A DNA stretch of 64,000 bases, taken from contig OZ038380.1 in the NCBI GenBank assembly GCA_964036045.1, positions 70,881,137 to 70,945,136 on the forward strand, given 5' to 3'. The notes beneath the pieces were generated by a model. It was not told where the DNA came from. It worked only from the letters and a program-made list of their open reading frames with translations, and made no database searches. Below, piece after piece: positions 9,742 through 19,039 of the stretch; within the stretch, counting starts at the first letter, position 1, and the number at the start of each line of letters is the position of its first letter. A program made the translations under genes and the position numbers. The DNA comes from Eutreptiella sp. 'Long Island Sound 2002' (lineage: Eukaryota > Euglenozoa > Euglenophyceae > Eutreptiales > Eutreptiaceae).

Positions 9742-12700
9742 ATGGCCTGGGAGAAGTTCCACACTTTACATATATCTGTGCTGGCAATCTGCACAGATTT
9801 ACTTGCAAGGCTCTGCGCCATCGCTGTTACTACCTGCCTGGCATGCGGTAATGACCTGTGCACGTATCTGGATACGGGTGGGGAAGTGGTTAGCTTTGAT
9901 TGCAACACCTTGTTTTTCATGCACCACGTGATTTCTGTACCCTGCACTGACAGTTGACACTCCAGGAAAGTGGCAGTGGATCCCACTGATTCCACTTTAA
10001 GTGGCATATTGTACAACTCTGATAGCTTAGAATGCAGAAATGGCAGCCACACTGCCAGCTCCTCCTCAGGGCATATAACAAATATGTTGTCCCTAAACCT
10101 GCCCACTTTTACACGCAGTGGTAAGAGGCTACCCCACCGGACGTCGCTCTCAGTGCTGGTGAGCACTGTATCTGCATTCGCCGCGCTCAACATACCTCCA
10201 ATGCCGACGCCGGTGGATTGCTCCCACACCTCGTCACCCATCACAAACAGATTATTGCAGTGTAGATCATATTCAATCAGGGACCTTATGTCAGACACAG
10301 AAAACACGTTATAGTGGTCCCGGGATCTGCCCCCTACGCAGTCCATGGTTTTGTCTTTTTGCTTACCAATGGATACATACGTGTCCTGCTGCCCCCGGAC
10401 GATTTTTTGCATTTGTGTCATCCTGGTATGCAGGTTTTCGTATGCCTGGTTCACCTTGGCGCGTGGTATGTTGGGAAACATGCGCTCCAGGTCGAATTCT
10501 ATAAAGGCTGGGGTGATACCCTGTGTCATATAATATTCGCGTGCAGGTTTCAGGAAACAATTGATCAATTCGGCCTGGGTGTTTATCTGCATCGTTTGAA
10601 ACATTTCAGTGTATTGCCGAAGGAGCACCTGCTGCGCCCTCCCTACCTTGCGGAGGAGGGGTTGATGAGGGTGTCTGGCTTGAGTAAAAATTTCTCGGGT
10701 TTTCGCCTCATCGTCTGGCAGCGGCAACCCGCTGTTTTTCATGCTCACTCGCACACCTGGTACCTTCCACGGCAATTGCGAGCCTATGTGCCTTGGGACC
10801 CGCAGGTTGCCATGTTGTGCGCTTGCGTCGTCCAATATGGCTTCTGCTGCCTGCAGCAGTTGACGCTGAGTGGCTGGCCATCTGTCGGTCGCCTCCTGTG
10901 TGGAGAAGTCCACAGGCAGAAGGAGATCTTCAGTCAGTGTGAGCCCCAGTGCCTTCAGTTTTTCCCTGGTGATCTGGTAACTTTTCAGGGGGGGTACTGC
11001 CTGCGACAATTGCTGTCTCATAGCCGTGTGCCTGATGTGTGTTCGGAGTACAGGGTGTACCAGGGTCAGCACGTAATAGTATATGAATAGCACATCCTGT
11101 GCTTTCTGGGCTGTCTGGTATGTGTACACCTTTTTGTAATTTTCAGACCCGTGGAAGGCACGGATAATGATCGTCATGTACAGCAGCCAGCACATCACAA
11201 CGTAACAGTCTGTGTTTTTGTCAATACGCACCACCCTCCAATTTGGGTGTTCTTTTCTGAACTGCTGTATGTGTGTCATGGTGATGCCTGCCACCTGATC
11301 TGACATCGTGTGTGCATCGGGTGTGTGTCCGTGCATCAGCGCTGCGCCGTGCTGGTGTACAGTCGATATGAACGGTTGTATGCGAAAAGGCTTGACCTTG
11401 GGCAGATCCCTGATTATGACTTGCAGTTCAGCTGCCAGCTGCCTATGCAACTCCTGTACAGCGGGCATAATGGGCTGATTCAGCCGCATCTGCGATAGCT
11501 GCTGCATGGCCCCGCCCAAGATCTCCGCTTTGTCGTCTGTCTGGTATATGCACATTCGTTGGCACACATCAGCCTGTTGGGGGAGGTCGCGGCATCCGCA
11601 GCATACGGTACTGTCTGTCGTCCACTTCTGCAGCGTGGAGATCGACTGTTCGACCCGGTCCTGACAGAACACCTGTACAGCACGTGGTGGTACTGTGAGC
11701 GGTATACGGAGACAATGTCGCAGGTATCGCCGAACGTGTGTGGAATAGGGTACGGTATTTAGAAACGCATGCCACGCTGCGCGTATATCTTTGGCTGTCC
11801 GTGCAGATGCATATGGGATGCGCAACGTGAGTGTGGGTGGCAAATCAATCCCTGTTGTATTATGGAAGTACGTGAGGACACGACGCCGCAGCATGCCATA
11901 CTTTACCGGGTCCATTGCCTTTTCGGCAAGTGCCAGCAGTCTGAGGCAATCTGTGGGTTCCAGGCTGATTCTTTTCGCATGTATCAGCTGCTCCCACCGT
12001 CTCGGATCGGCTAAGGCTGTATCTGTGATGTGCCTATATAGTCTTGACCGGACCAGGTGTCTCATATACTGCCTGCGCGCTATACGTACAGCATTCAGGC
12101 AGTGTGGTTTTGTTCTTATAAGGTGCATTTCTATGTTGTCTGCCTGCATTGGGTGTACCTTGTAGAGTGGAATGATCACCCATCCCTCCACGCCGATGTG
12201 GTGCATGGTATGGATGTACGGTGGTCCTCGTATACCTTTGCTACCATACAGTTTGTACCAGCTCAGCGCGTCTCGTACTTCCTCGTAGAAACGGTCTGTC
12301 ACCGAGCGTGGCTCGGTCTTTGCACCTGTCTGGCCCCAGTATCTGAGGCCATACTTGGGGTGGTAGGCGGCATATACCCAGGTACCCTTTTCCCTCAGGT
12401 CAGATGTTTTTCGATACCTGGATAGTTGGGCCAGCTCTCTGACCCAGCGGACAGGGCAGTGCTGTATGACCTCGTTTACTCTGCCCATAGAGTCGATACA
12501 CTGTTCCCAGGTACCTCGTGTGTGCTGCAGTTTTCTCCTCAAGGTACACTCGCGACGCCAGACACTCCAGAATATTTCCCTGCTGTCACTCGCCGGTGTT
12601 CTGTCTGTTTCCAGGCTGTGATCAGGGTAGAGCATGCGCATGCCCCATGCGAAAACAGCATGACCCACATGGTTGGATACCAGGCCATAGTGGATGGGTC

Positions 12701-13622
12701 GCGCATGCGCCGTGTGCAGGCTGTACATGGTCATCGGTATATTCTGTGGCGTGGTGCCAGCTGCGAGCGGGAGTGCGACGTGTGGGGTGTAGGGTTGTAC
12801 ATGCACAGTTATATCGAACTCCTGGGGTCTACAGAGGACTTTCAATTTCTGTTCATCCTCCCACCATTGTTGTGGTGCCAATACTATAACTCGTGTGTTA
12901 CGGCAGTGCGCAAGAGTGCGTTGTATGTCACATACCATGTCCTGATATTCAGGCCTCCACTCCCAGGATCTCGGGATCCACATGGCCGTGGTGTGGTCGT
13001 GCGCCTGTGCATACTGCTCCAGGGTAGGCCACGCTCCCAGGATGTGCTCCTCGGTGAGTGTAGATTGGTATCGCAGCGGATGCAGTGTTGTGTGGACTTG
13101 CTCCTGCAAAAGCAGTGTGCAGTTTAGCGCCACGTGACATGCACGATATAGTTTGTGTCTCTTGGCTCGCGATATACAGTGCGTGCCTGTGCGCGCTCCC
13201 TGATCCCTGGGTCCTGTCTGTCTGCGCTCCGCCTCTGGCGCTGTCGCACGCAGTGTGTCAGGATGATACTGCAAGGTGGACAGTGGCTGCAGCCGCGTCA
13301 GTGTGCTATTTGTGGTCGCCTGCAGCCACTTTGTGAGCCATTGCAGATATAGCAGTGTCTGTGTGGGTGTTACCTCTGTCCACATGCTGATGCCGTGCGC
13401 TCGGGTCCATGCATCCCACATTGGCCTCAGCGCCCTCCATCTATGGGTGTAGTGACCTAGAGCTCGTACCATGGCATGCGGGGGATAATCTGATTCATAT
13501 ATGAAATGTGCATGTTTATTTTCACGCATATACAGTGTAGCTTTATTGAGCTGTGCCCGTTGCAGCTCAATCTCTCTGATTCGTGCATCAATACCTGCCC
13601 TGATAGCCTGCATACTGGCCAT
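9684..13622 (-). CDS. Penelope-like GIY-YIG endonuclease / reverse transcriptase
   Basis: 1312 aa from a true ATG. A long N-terminal region is followed by a GIY-YIG-like nuclease at about residues 414-510 (WVYAAYHPKYG, then RYWGQTG, and a conserved Asn/Glu region near 496-510). A CCGC zinc motif lies at 674-677 and a RIDKN motif at 799-803. The RT domain follows, with motif A FIEFDLERMF (Asp 1044), motif B TGVGIGGMLS (about 1137-1146) and motif C RFRDN (1175-1179). The second catalytic Asp of the usual xDD is therefore Asn. The nuclease lying before the RT is the permuted order of the Naiad/Chlamys type of Penelope element, opposite to classical Penelope. No internal stop or frameshift is seen, so this ORF looks intact. 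It would nick DNA and copy element RNA by target priming. Confidence 0.88.
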   Translation of the reverse strand: MASMQAIRAGIDARIREIELQRAQLNKATLYMRENKHAHFIYESDYPPHAMVRALGHYTHRWRALRPMWDAWTRAHGISMWTEVTPTQTLLYLQWLTKWLQATTNSTLTRLQPLSTLQYHPDTLRATAPEAERRQTGPRDQGARTGTHCISRAKRHKLYRACHVALNCTLLLQEQVHTTLHPLRYQSTLTEEHILGAWPTLEQYAQAHDHTTAMWIPRSWEWRPEYQDMVCDIQRTLAHCRNTRVIVLAPQQWWEDEQKLKVLCRPQEFDITVHVQPYTPHVALPLAAGTTPQNIPMTMYSLHTAHARPIHYGLVSNHVGHAVFAWGMRMLYPDHSLETDRTPASDSREIFWSVWRRECTLRRKLQHTRGTWEQCIDSMGRVNEVIQHCPVRWVRELAQLSRYRKTSDLREKGTWVYAAYHPKYGLRYWGQTGAKTEPRSVTDRFYEEVRDALSWYKLYGSKGIRGPPYIHTMHHIGVEGWVIIPLYKVHPMQADNIEMHLIRTKPHCLNAVRIARRQYMRHLVRSRLYRHITDTALADPRRWEQLIHAKRISLEPTDCLRLLALAEKAMDPVKYGMLRRRVLTYFHNTTGIDLPPTLTLRIPYASARTAKDIRAAWHAFLNTVPYSTHVRRYLRHCLRIPLTVPPRAVQVFCQDRVEQSISTLQKWTTDSTVCCGCRDLPQQADVCQRMCIYQTDDKAEILGGAMQQLSQMRLNQPIMPAVQELHRQLAAELQVIIRDLPKVKPFRIQPFISTVHQHGAALMHGHTPDAHTMSDQVAGITMTHIQQFRKEHPNWRVVRIDKNTDCYVVMCWLLYMTIIIRAFHGSENYKKVYTYQTAQKAQDVLFIYYYVLTLVHPVLRTHIRHTAMRQQLSQAVPPLKSYQITREKLKALGLTLTEDLLLPVDFSTQEATDRWPATQRQLLQAAEAILDDASAQHGNLRVPRHIGSQLPWKVPGVRVSMKNSGLPLPDDEAKTREIFTQARHPHQPLLRKVGRAQQVLLRQYTEMFQTMQINTQAELINCFLKPAREYYMTQGITPAFIEFDLERMFPNIPRAKVNQAYENLHTRMTQMQKIVRGQQDTYVSIGKQKDKTMDCVGGRSRDHYNVFSVSDIRSLIEYDLHCNNLFVMGDEVWEQSTGVGIGGMLSAANADTVLTSTESDVRWGSLLPLRVKVGRFRDNIFVICPEEELAVWLPFLHSKLSELYNMPLKVESVGSTATFLECQLSVQGTEITWCMKNKVLQSKLTTSPPVSRYVHRSLPHARQVVTAMAQSLASKSVQIASTDICKVWNFSQAIWEMIRSTMNTRLRGGDPR

Positions 13623-13879
13623 CTCCTGCAGTACTGTGGTGGCAATTTTATGGCCATGTGCTTTAAGCTCTTTAAGCTCTGCCTGATATTGCGCATCTGG
13701 GGTCTGTGTCTCAGGCTGTTCGACACATTTTCTCCACCATGTGCACGTCCATCTGCATGCCGGTATTTTCCAACCGCGTGCTATCTTGCGTATGGCTGGT
13801 GTGTGGTCTGTGTGTTTGTGTGTGTCGTGCAGCGCGTAGTATGTACAGCCACATACCCAATCGGGTAGACTACTCGGTT

Positions 13880-14986
13880 TTAGTTTAAAGCCACATCATT
13901 TGCCGTCGGCTCGTTCATGAGGTGCTTCGGATCTCCTTCGATTGATATTTCGGGCATTGGGATCCCGGTCTCCGTCCACGGCATTGCTTTGAAGCTGCCG
14001 TCCTTCACGCTTGTGATTGTGACCTTCGATGCACGCCATGTTGTCATCCCCGGCACTTTGTACACGACGTGTGCGACCCCTCCTTGTACCATATCCATCG
14101 GTGTCGCTCCTCCCGGTCGTGAACGCAACTCCGGTGCCGCCGGCTTTCCCGCACCATCTTTAAGTAGTGTCTCGATGCAATTCATCCCGTCTCCCAGATC
14201 GTTCACCTTGTGCTTTAATTCTCCCATGTCCTTGTCGATCTGCTCAAACTTCTCGTCCGTTTTCTTCATGTACGCCGTTGGCACTTCGTCCGGTACCATC
14301 TCCACATCTTCATTTGGGCTCCCCGCGGGCGTTGTTGGTTGTGTCTGCACCTGGGGTTCCTTCACGGGCGTCGTTGTTCCAAAATCGATTGTTCCGGACC
14401 CAAACTCCACTGGATTGTCGTGTCCATGTGCTCCTTGGCGTACCCATTTCTCTAGCGTGACCGGTTTTCCATTATCCGTGGCCTTGGCGAGCCTCTTTTC
14501 CAGCATGTCTCGTTCGGCGTCGTCACGTGTTTGCACCAACACGTGATTGTCCCTCGGGTACATGAGACCCAGTCCTGGTAGGAGATTGCGCAGCGTGTTG
14601 ACGTCGTTATCTGTGGCCTTTCTTTCAAAACGCACCATGACGCCGTGCTCAATATTCATGTCGAGTAGTGGTTTTGCGAATTGCGGTAATGCTGCCGCCA
14701 TGATCTCGCGTATCTCCACTGCATTTGACTTCGATGGGTACGGTGTGTATCGTGTGGCTCCTTTTCCCGCTTGCCCTTTGCCACCGGCTTTTCCCCAGCA
14801 ATCTTCCGTCTTATGTCCCACATATTTTTGGTGATAGTCACACCAGTATTTTGGTCGGCCATCTGGGAAGGTGCCTACTTGGCCTCCGCCTTGTGTCGTC
14901 GGTGGAGCGCCTCCGGTATTTGCCGTCGGGCAGTCTCTTGCAAGGTGTCCTTGGCCTCCACATCGATAACACGTTACGCTCTGCAT
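13880..14986 (-). CDS. Penelope-element ORF1, CCHC zinc-knuckle (Gag-like) protein
   Basis: 368 aa from ATG at 14984-14986, upstream of and in the same direction as the RT ORF, with a 257-bp gap. It starts with a CCHC knuckle (CYRCGGQGHLARDC, residues 5-18) and has a second Cys/His cluster (WCDYHQKYVGHKTEDCW, about 48-64). Then come a Gly/Lys-rich linker, a region of ~100 ordered residues (MIEHGVMVRFERKAT, LRNLLPGLGLMYPRDNHVLVQ), and a coiled-coil-like segment (EKFEQIDKDMGELKHKVNDL). Nucleic-acid binding and packaging of the element RNA is the likely role, by analogy with ORF1 or Gag proteins. The reading frame is unbroken. Confidence 0.72.
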   Translation of the reverse strand: MQSVTCYRCGGQGHLARDCPTANTGGAPPTTQGGGQVGTFPDGRPKYWCDYHQKYVGHKTEDCWGKAGGKGQAGKGATRYTPYPSKSNAVEIREIMAAALPQFAKPLLDMNIEHGVMVRFERKATDNDVNTLRNLLPGLGLMYPRDNHVLVQTRDDAERDMLEKRLAKATDNGKPVTLEKWVRQGAHGHDNPVEFGSGTIDFGTTTPVKEPQVQTQPTTPAGSPNEDVEMVPDEVPTAYMKKTDEKFEQIDKDMGELKHKVNDLGDGMNCIETLLKDGAGKPAAPELRSRPGGATPMDMVQGGVAHVVYKVPGMTTWRASKVTITSVKDGSFKAMPWTETGIPMPEISIEGDPKHLMNEPTANDVALN

Positions 14987-15092
14987 GTGCTATAGTGTAC
15001 AACTCTCTTTGACTCCGATCGTGTAGTCCTTGATTATCTCGTAAGGTATTCCACGCAAAAGTCAGGCGTGTGCTTGCGAGAAATGGTAACCA

Positions 15093-15128
15093 TGGGATGC
15101 AGCGTTCTAGGGCGTGGTGCGGAACCCC
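15093..15128 (+). repeat. Left terminal inverted repeat of the oxygenase transposon
   Basis: 36 bp from TGGGATGC to GGAACCCC. It is the exact reverse complement of 21520-21555. Confidence 0.92.
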
Positions 15129-15284
15129 TAGTTAGAACGCAATTTCTGGAACACCCACCTACCCTCAATTTTGGGGCAAACCACCTAAAAAAATGGATTC
15201 AGCACCCTCAAAAACCCCCCATCCCCTTTCTTTCCCCACATAACCCGCATCATGGGGGTGGTTTTTGGGGGGGGGGTCAAAGAG

Positions 15285-15412
15285 TTAGAGCACAGTTAGA
15301 ACAGAGTTAGAACGCAGTTAGAGCACCTTGCTCTAACTAGTTATCGCGCTAGTTATCGCGCGATAACTCAGTTATCGCGCAGTTATCGCGGGTAGTTATC
15401 GCGCACCCCTCC
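15285..15412. repeat. GTTAGAGC / GTTATCGCG motif array, 3' side of the transposase gene
   Basis: About five GTTAGAGC or GTTAGAAC-type units are followed by six or so GTTATCGCG units, including the palindrome GTTATCGCGCGATAAC. It lies just beyond the transposase stop codon. The same motifs form the other arrays of the element. Confidence 0.85.
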
Positions 15413-15473
15413 TCCCTCCCTCCCTAGGACAAACAACACAAAACACTTGGCACAAAGCATCTGTGGTCGTTTT

Positions 15474-17147
15474 TCATACAAAGTCATCAATGTCTGTGGC
15501 CTTGGCTGCCTCCAGTCCCAAAAGCCCTTGCTCCAGGGCGTTCATGGACATGCAATGGTGCATGTGGCGGAGGGACATACTTGGCCTCAGCAAAGACCAA
15601 CCCTTAAAACAATTTTTGAGCCTCCTCTTGTAAGGCCCATGCCGATACTCCGTTGGGATGGAGGAAAACTGAAAAATGTTCCTCCATTTCTCGGCAAAAA
15701 AGGTGGAATGTGCCAAGCACCAATGGATCCACCTGGTGGGGGACCAACCTGAGTCTCCCCACGCTTTTGAAAATTTTGTGGTCAACGCACGGTGGCGTTC
15801 CACTTGGGTTAGAGTGTACAACTCCCTCACCCTCCAAAGCTCATACAAACCCTCAATGCATTTCACCATGACATGCACAACAACCCATAACATAGGTCCC
15901 CCAGGGGTCCTCACTGTGGGGACATGCTCTTTGAGGCATTCCACAAATTGCCTTTGGAAGGGGGGGGAGGTTAGGAAAACTTTGGTGCTGGTTAGATCGA
16001 AATCTTTTTCTGTGGCCCTCGAGGCCGAAGGGAGGCGTTCCCTAAGAGGGATGCCTGCGGTCTCATCCTTGAGGGCTTGTTTGAAGGCCTGCAAAGCTGC
16101 AAGAGCTTGGGCCTTACCAGGGGTACTAGGGGGGAGGGCCTGGAGGGTGGTCTCAATGCGCTTTGCAATGCCGTTTAGGATGCGGCATGCTGCATGTTGG
16201 TAGTCCCCCGGCCGCCTATCAGGGGTCACACTTCTCAAGAATGACCCCCATCTTGAGGTGGACTCCACCCCCATTTGCTCAACAATCCCATTGGGGTCTT
16301 TGCACAACCAACACTTAGACCCAGCCCCCCCCATTGCTTGCATCCCCTTCCCATCCCCTGTCAAAATGACAGTGCAAGTCAAAAATTGGTTTTGAAAGAG
16401 GACAACGTCCTCTTCCACATCCCTCACCTCTTGGTTGAGGTTGGCGGAGATGTCAAGGCTTCTCAAAAAAGCCTGTTCATCCCCGCCATCCATGCAAAAC
16501 CATGAGGCCCATAGCTTCACCTTCGAAGCATATTTTGCCCCCCCCCATACATTAACCCATACATCCGCACGGGTAGAGGATGCCTTCCACAAGGAAGTCG
16601 CATCAACTGAAATAACAATAATGGCAACGCCACTAGGGGGGGGTTTCCCAATAACTCGGGCCATAGATATTGCATTTTGCACAATTGATTGCAAAGGCAC
16701 ATGGGCAGCTGCCCTATTGCGGCCTGTGGTAGACTTTACAATGGTGGTTTGGGGAAAGTAGGGCATGATCCGTTGCCGAACGGTCCTTAGGTCCCGTTGT
16801 GTGCAACGGCGGGGCATTCGCAAAAGGGCCCGTTGGGAGAGATGCATGCTGCATGCCATGCGTAGCATGCTCAGGGCCTCATGCTCCTGAGCTGTTAATG
16901 CAAGATGGCCGCCAAGTGGGCCAGACAGGGCAGTGCACGCCCCACCACTTAAACAAACTTCGCCTTTGGTGTTGGTGCCACACACGACGTCTGGGTCACC
17001 CAATAGAACTCGCACCAGCCGCTGAACCGCCTTCAAACGCCGCCGCCGGGCCTTGGGGCACTGCAGATCGGTGTACCGCCGCAGGTTGGCTGTGTTGAGA
17101 GCCCGCAGGGCCTCATTGACAGCATTGTCCATGAAGAATAAGAGGAC
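15474..17147 (-). CDS. DDE-type transposase (3' exon of a possible polyprotein)
   Basis: The first ATG is at 17130-17132, giving 552 aa. The open frame extends upstream to a CAG at 17148-17150 that looks like a splice acceptor after a pyrimidine-rich run. Likely catalytic residues, counted from that ATG, are Asp 177 (VISVDATSLWK), Asp 260 (LTGDGKG) and Glu 495 (SSIPTEYRHGPYKRRL). A CWLC pair at 274/277 follows the second Asp. These blocks are shared with the plus-strand homologue at 59693-61090 (SADATPLWK, TGDGKN, KCWIC, SSIPSEKRNSPFKR), the best evidence that they matter. The N-terminus has a Cys-rich segment (VVCGTNTKGEVCLSGGAC). hAT-like and KDZ-like DDE proteins are candidates for its family. 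The frame is intact. Confidence 0.72.
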   Translation of the reverse strand, partial: VLLFFMDNAVNEALRALNTANLRRYTDLQCPKARRRRLKAVQRLVRVLLGDPDVVCGTNTKGEVCLSGGACTALSGPLGGHLALTAQEHEALSMLRMACSMHLSQRALLRMPRRCTQRDLRTVRQRIMPYFPQTTIVKSTTGRNRAAAHVPLQSIVQNAISMARVIGKPPPSGVAIIVISVDATSLWKASSTRADVWVNVWGGAKYASKVKLWASWFCMDGGDEQAFLRSLDISANLNQEVRDVEEDVVLFQNQFLTCTVILTGDGKGMQAMGGAGSKCWLCKDPNGIVEQMGVESTSRWGSFLRSVTPDRRPGDYQHAACRILNGIAKRIETTLQALPPSTPGKAQALAALQAFKQALKDETAGIPLRERLPSASRATEKDFDLTSTKVFLTSPPFQRQFVECLKEHVPTVRTPGGPMLWVVVHVMVKCIEGLYELWRVRELYTLTQVERHRALTTKFSKAWGDSGWSPTRWIHWCLAHSTFFAEKWRNIFQFSSIPTEYRHGPYKRRLKNCFKGWSLLRPSMSLRHMHHCMSMNALEQGLLGLEAAKATDIDDFV

Positions 17148-17617
17148 CTGGGCGCGAAATGAGGGAGGGTTTTGAAGCAAGGGCCCAAAAAACACACGCG
17201 ATAACCCACGCGATAACCCCCGCGATAACTAGGTTATCGCGCGATAACCCCCGCGATAACCCCCCGCGATAACTAGTTAGAGCGCGATAACCCCCCGCGA
17301 TAACTAGTTAGAGCACCCAGTTAGAGCGCGATAACCCCCGCGATAACTAGTTAGAGCAGGGGTTAGTGCGCACTAACTGGTGGTGTTAGAGCAAGCGTTG
17401 GGCACCCTAAAACCTTCACAAACGTTGATTTTGCACCCAGGAAACCTTGGAGATGTCAACAATGTGCAGGCACGGGGTACATGGCGCCACAATCACAAAT
17501 TCAAATCAGTCACACAGTCTTTTGGATGATTTGGATAGGGTGCCTCTCAAATGTTCCGGGCTAGACAGTAATAGAAATAGTGAACAATAATCGAATCAGC
17601 TGGAGGGGTTAGAGGAC
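17148..17617 (-). other. Candidate intron 2 of the oxygenase-transposase gene, holding a motif array
   Basis: On the minus strand a GT at 17617, in GGTTTTAGG^GTCCTC just before the oxygenase 2 stop, and an AG at 17148, in CATTTCGCGCCCAG^GTCCTC, would join the two frames in phase 0. GTCCTC is present on both sides, so the exact site is ambiguous, and the donor is weak after its GT. It contains the array at 17200-17400 and ~200 bp without recognisable features (17401-17608). Confidence 0.4.
17200..17400. repeat. CGCGATAAC / GTTAGAGC motif array between oxygenase 2 and transposase
   Basis: More than ten CGCGATAAC or GTTATCGCG units alternate with CTAGTTAGAGC units. The 16-bp palindrome GTTATCGCGCGATAAC occurs at the centre of one cluster. 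Confidence 0.88.
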
Positions 17618-18797
17618 CCTAAAACCCATGGACAGCAGCTGCTGCCGCCACACAGGCGTGCAGTGCAGAACCCCCCCCGCACTATAAAAAATCACGCTCC
17701 ATCGCTCGCCCTCCCATGACAATGGAGCGTGTAGTGCCCTGGTGTTGAACAACACCGGGGCTTGGGGGGTGGCGGTGCATGCCCAACCCTCCACCGCCCT
17801 ACCCTTGCACACACGGGTGTGCCGCTTTTTTTCCCTCAAGGAGGGATTCAGCAGGCCACCACTCTCCACCCAAAACTCACCCCCCGTGAAAGACCCCACA
17901 CACACAATAAGCGCCATGGGCGCCCCATCCCGCAAATGGGAGTGGAGGCCCATGGTGTCCGTCCCTTGGGGGCGAACAATTTGGATGCTACACCATGTGA
18001 ACCATGGTGGAGCATTGGAGGTGCAATACCCATTGAGGTCTGCTACCAAGGGGGTGAGGGCAGGCCTGAGGGTAGCAGCGGCCATGTGGGTCGCCCTAAA
18101 ATTAGAGGGGTTGGGGTTTCCACTTCCCACGAGGCCAAAGTGGCACATGTCCACTTGGGCCCCATATCGCTCCTCCCCACGAAAAATGCCCTTGGGCAAC
18201 CCCCTGAGCAAATCCACTAGTCATTGGCTCCCACTCCTACTCCCGCTACCCTGACTCTGCAACCCTTGCGGCGCCAGCCCCTGCTGGGCCTGCTGCGCCC
18301 CGAAGGAGGCACAGAGGGTGGAGGTGAGGCTGCGCACCTGCGCCTCAGCCACCCCCAAGCGCTGCCCAAGGTCATCCCCCCTCCTCCGCTGCCCCTCCAC
18401 CTCCACCCTAAGCTGGGCCACCTCCACCTCCGCCTTCCGCCTCCCCTCCTGGGCCTCCCTCAGGGCCTCCCTCATCGCCTCCACCTCCTCCCCCCTCTTG
18501 GCGGCCAGGTTGAGGGCCTGGTCCAGGGCACGCTGGGTGTTGCCCTGGGCCTTTTCGGCCTTTGCCAAGGCCGACCTGTGGTCGGCCGACCGACCCTTGG
18601 CCAGTGCGGGCCTCATCCCCAGGCTCCCCAAACCGCCACGACGCCCCCTCCGGCAGCCTCTTCTCCCCCTCCAGCTCCAACCGGGCCGCCACCGGCTTGG
18701 CGGGCCGTGCCCCCGCTGCTGCTGCCGCTCCGCCCGCTGCGTCGGCTGCCTGGGCGTCGTCCTTGACGAAGATGCGGGGCAGCTGCAAGATGGTGGC
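17609..18797 (-). pseudogene. Coiled-coil plus TET/JBP-like 2OG-Fe(II) oxygenase (one in-frame TGA, one frame change)
   Basis: The region opens after a strong-looking acceptor (TTTTTTTCAG, ending 18798) with an ordered stretch (ILQLPRIFVKDD) and an Ala-rich linker. A frame change at about 18600-18640 leads into a coiled coil (EEVEAMREALREAQEGRRKAE). TGA at 18221-18223 is in the same frame as the following oxygenase, so either a nonsense mutation or recoding separates them. The oxygenase, numbered from 18217, has LHSHLRD (His 92/94, Asp 97), a strand with GGEF, and RALHAPLSWEGERWSVIFYS (His 163, Arg 172). That pattern of proximal His/Asp, then His and Arg about 9 apart is the layout of TET/JBP-type 2OG dioxygenases acting on modified bases. 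The base specificity is unknown. It may still be functional if the breaks are introns I cannot resolve. Confidence 0.62.
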
Positions 18798-19039
18798 CTG
18801 AAAAAAACAAAAGAAACAAAAAAAAAACACGCGATAACCCGCGCGATAACCCCCGCGATAACTAGGTTATCGCGCGATAACCACCGCGATAACCCCCCGC
18901 GATAACCCCGCGATAACTAGTTAGAACGCGATAACCTAGCGCGATAACTAGTTAGAGCACCTAGTTAGAACGCGATAACCTAGCGCGATAACTAGTTAGA
19001 GCAGGGGTTAGAGCAGGGTGTTGTGGGAGGTTTTCACAC
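18798..19039 (-). other. Candidate intron 1 of the oxygenase-transposase gene, holding a motif array
   Basis: The donor is CACCAG^GTGTGA, with GT at 19039-19038, two codons before the apparent oxygenase 1 stop. The acceptor is TTTGTTTTTTTCAG^GCC, ending at 18798. Joining them is phase 0 and continues into the ILQLPRIFVKDD reading frame. The 242 bp between are almost entirely CGCGATAAC / GTTAGAGC units. Confidence 0.55.
18828..19016. repeat. CGCGATAAC / GTTAGAGC motif array between oxygenase 1 and the coiled-coil region
   Basis: This dense array of CGCGATAACCC and CTAGTTAGAGC/GTTAGAAC units includes a tandem copy of a ~50-bp block (CTAGTTAGAACGCGATAACC... repeated). Confidence 0.88.
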
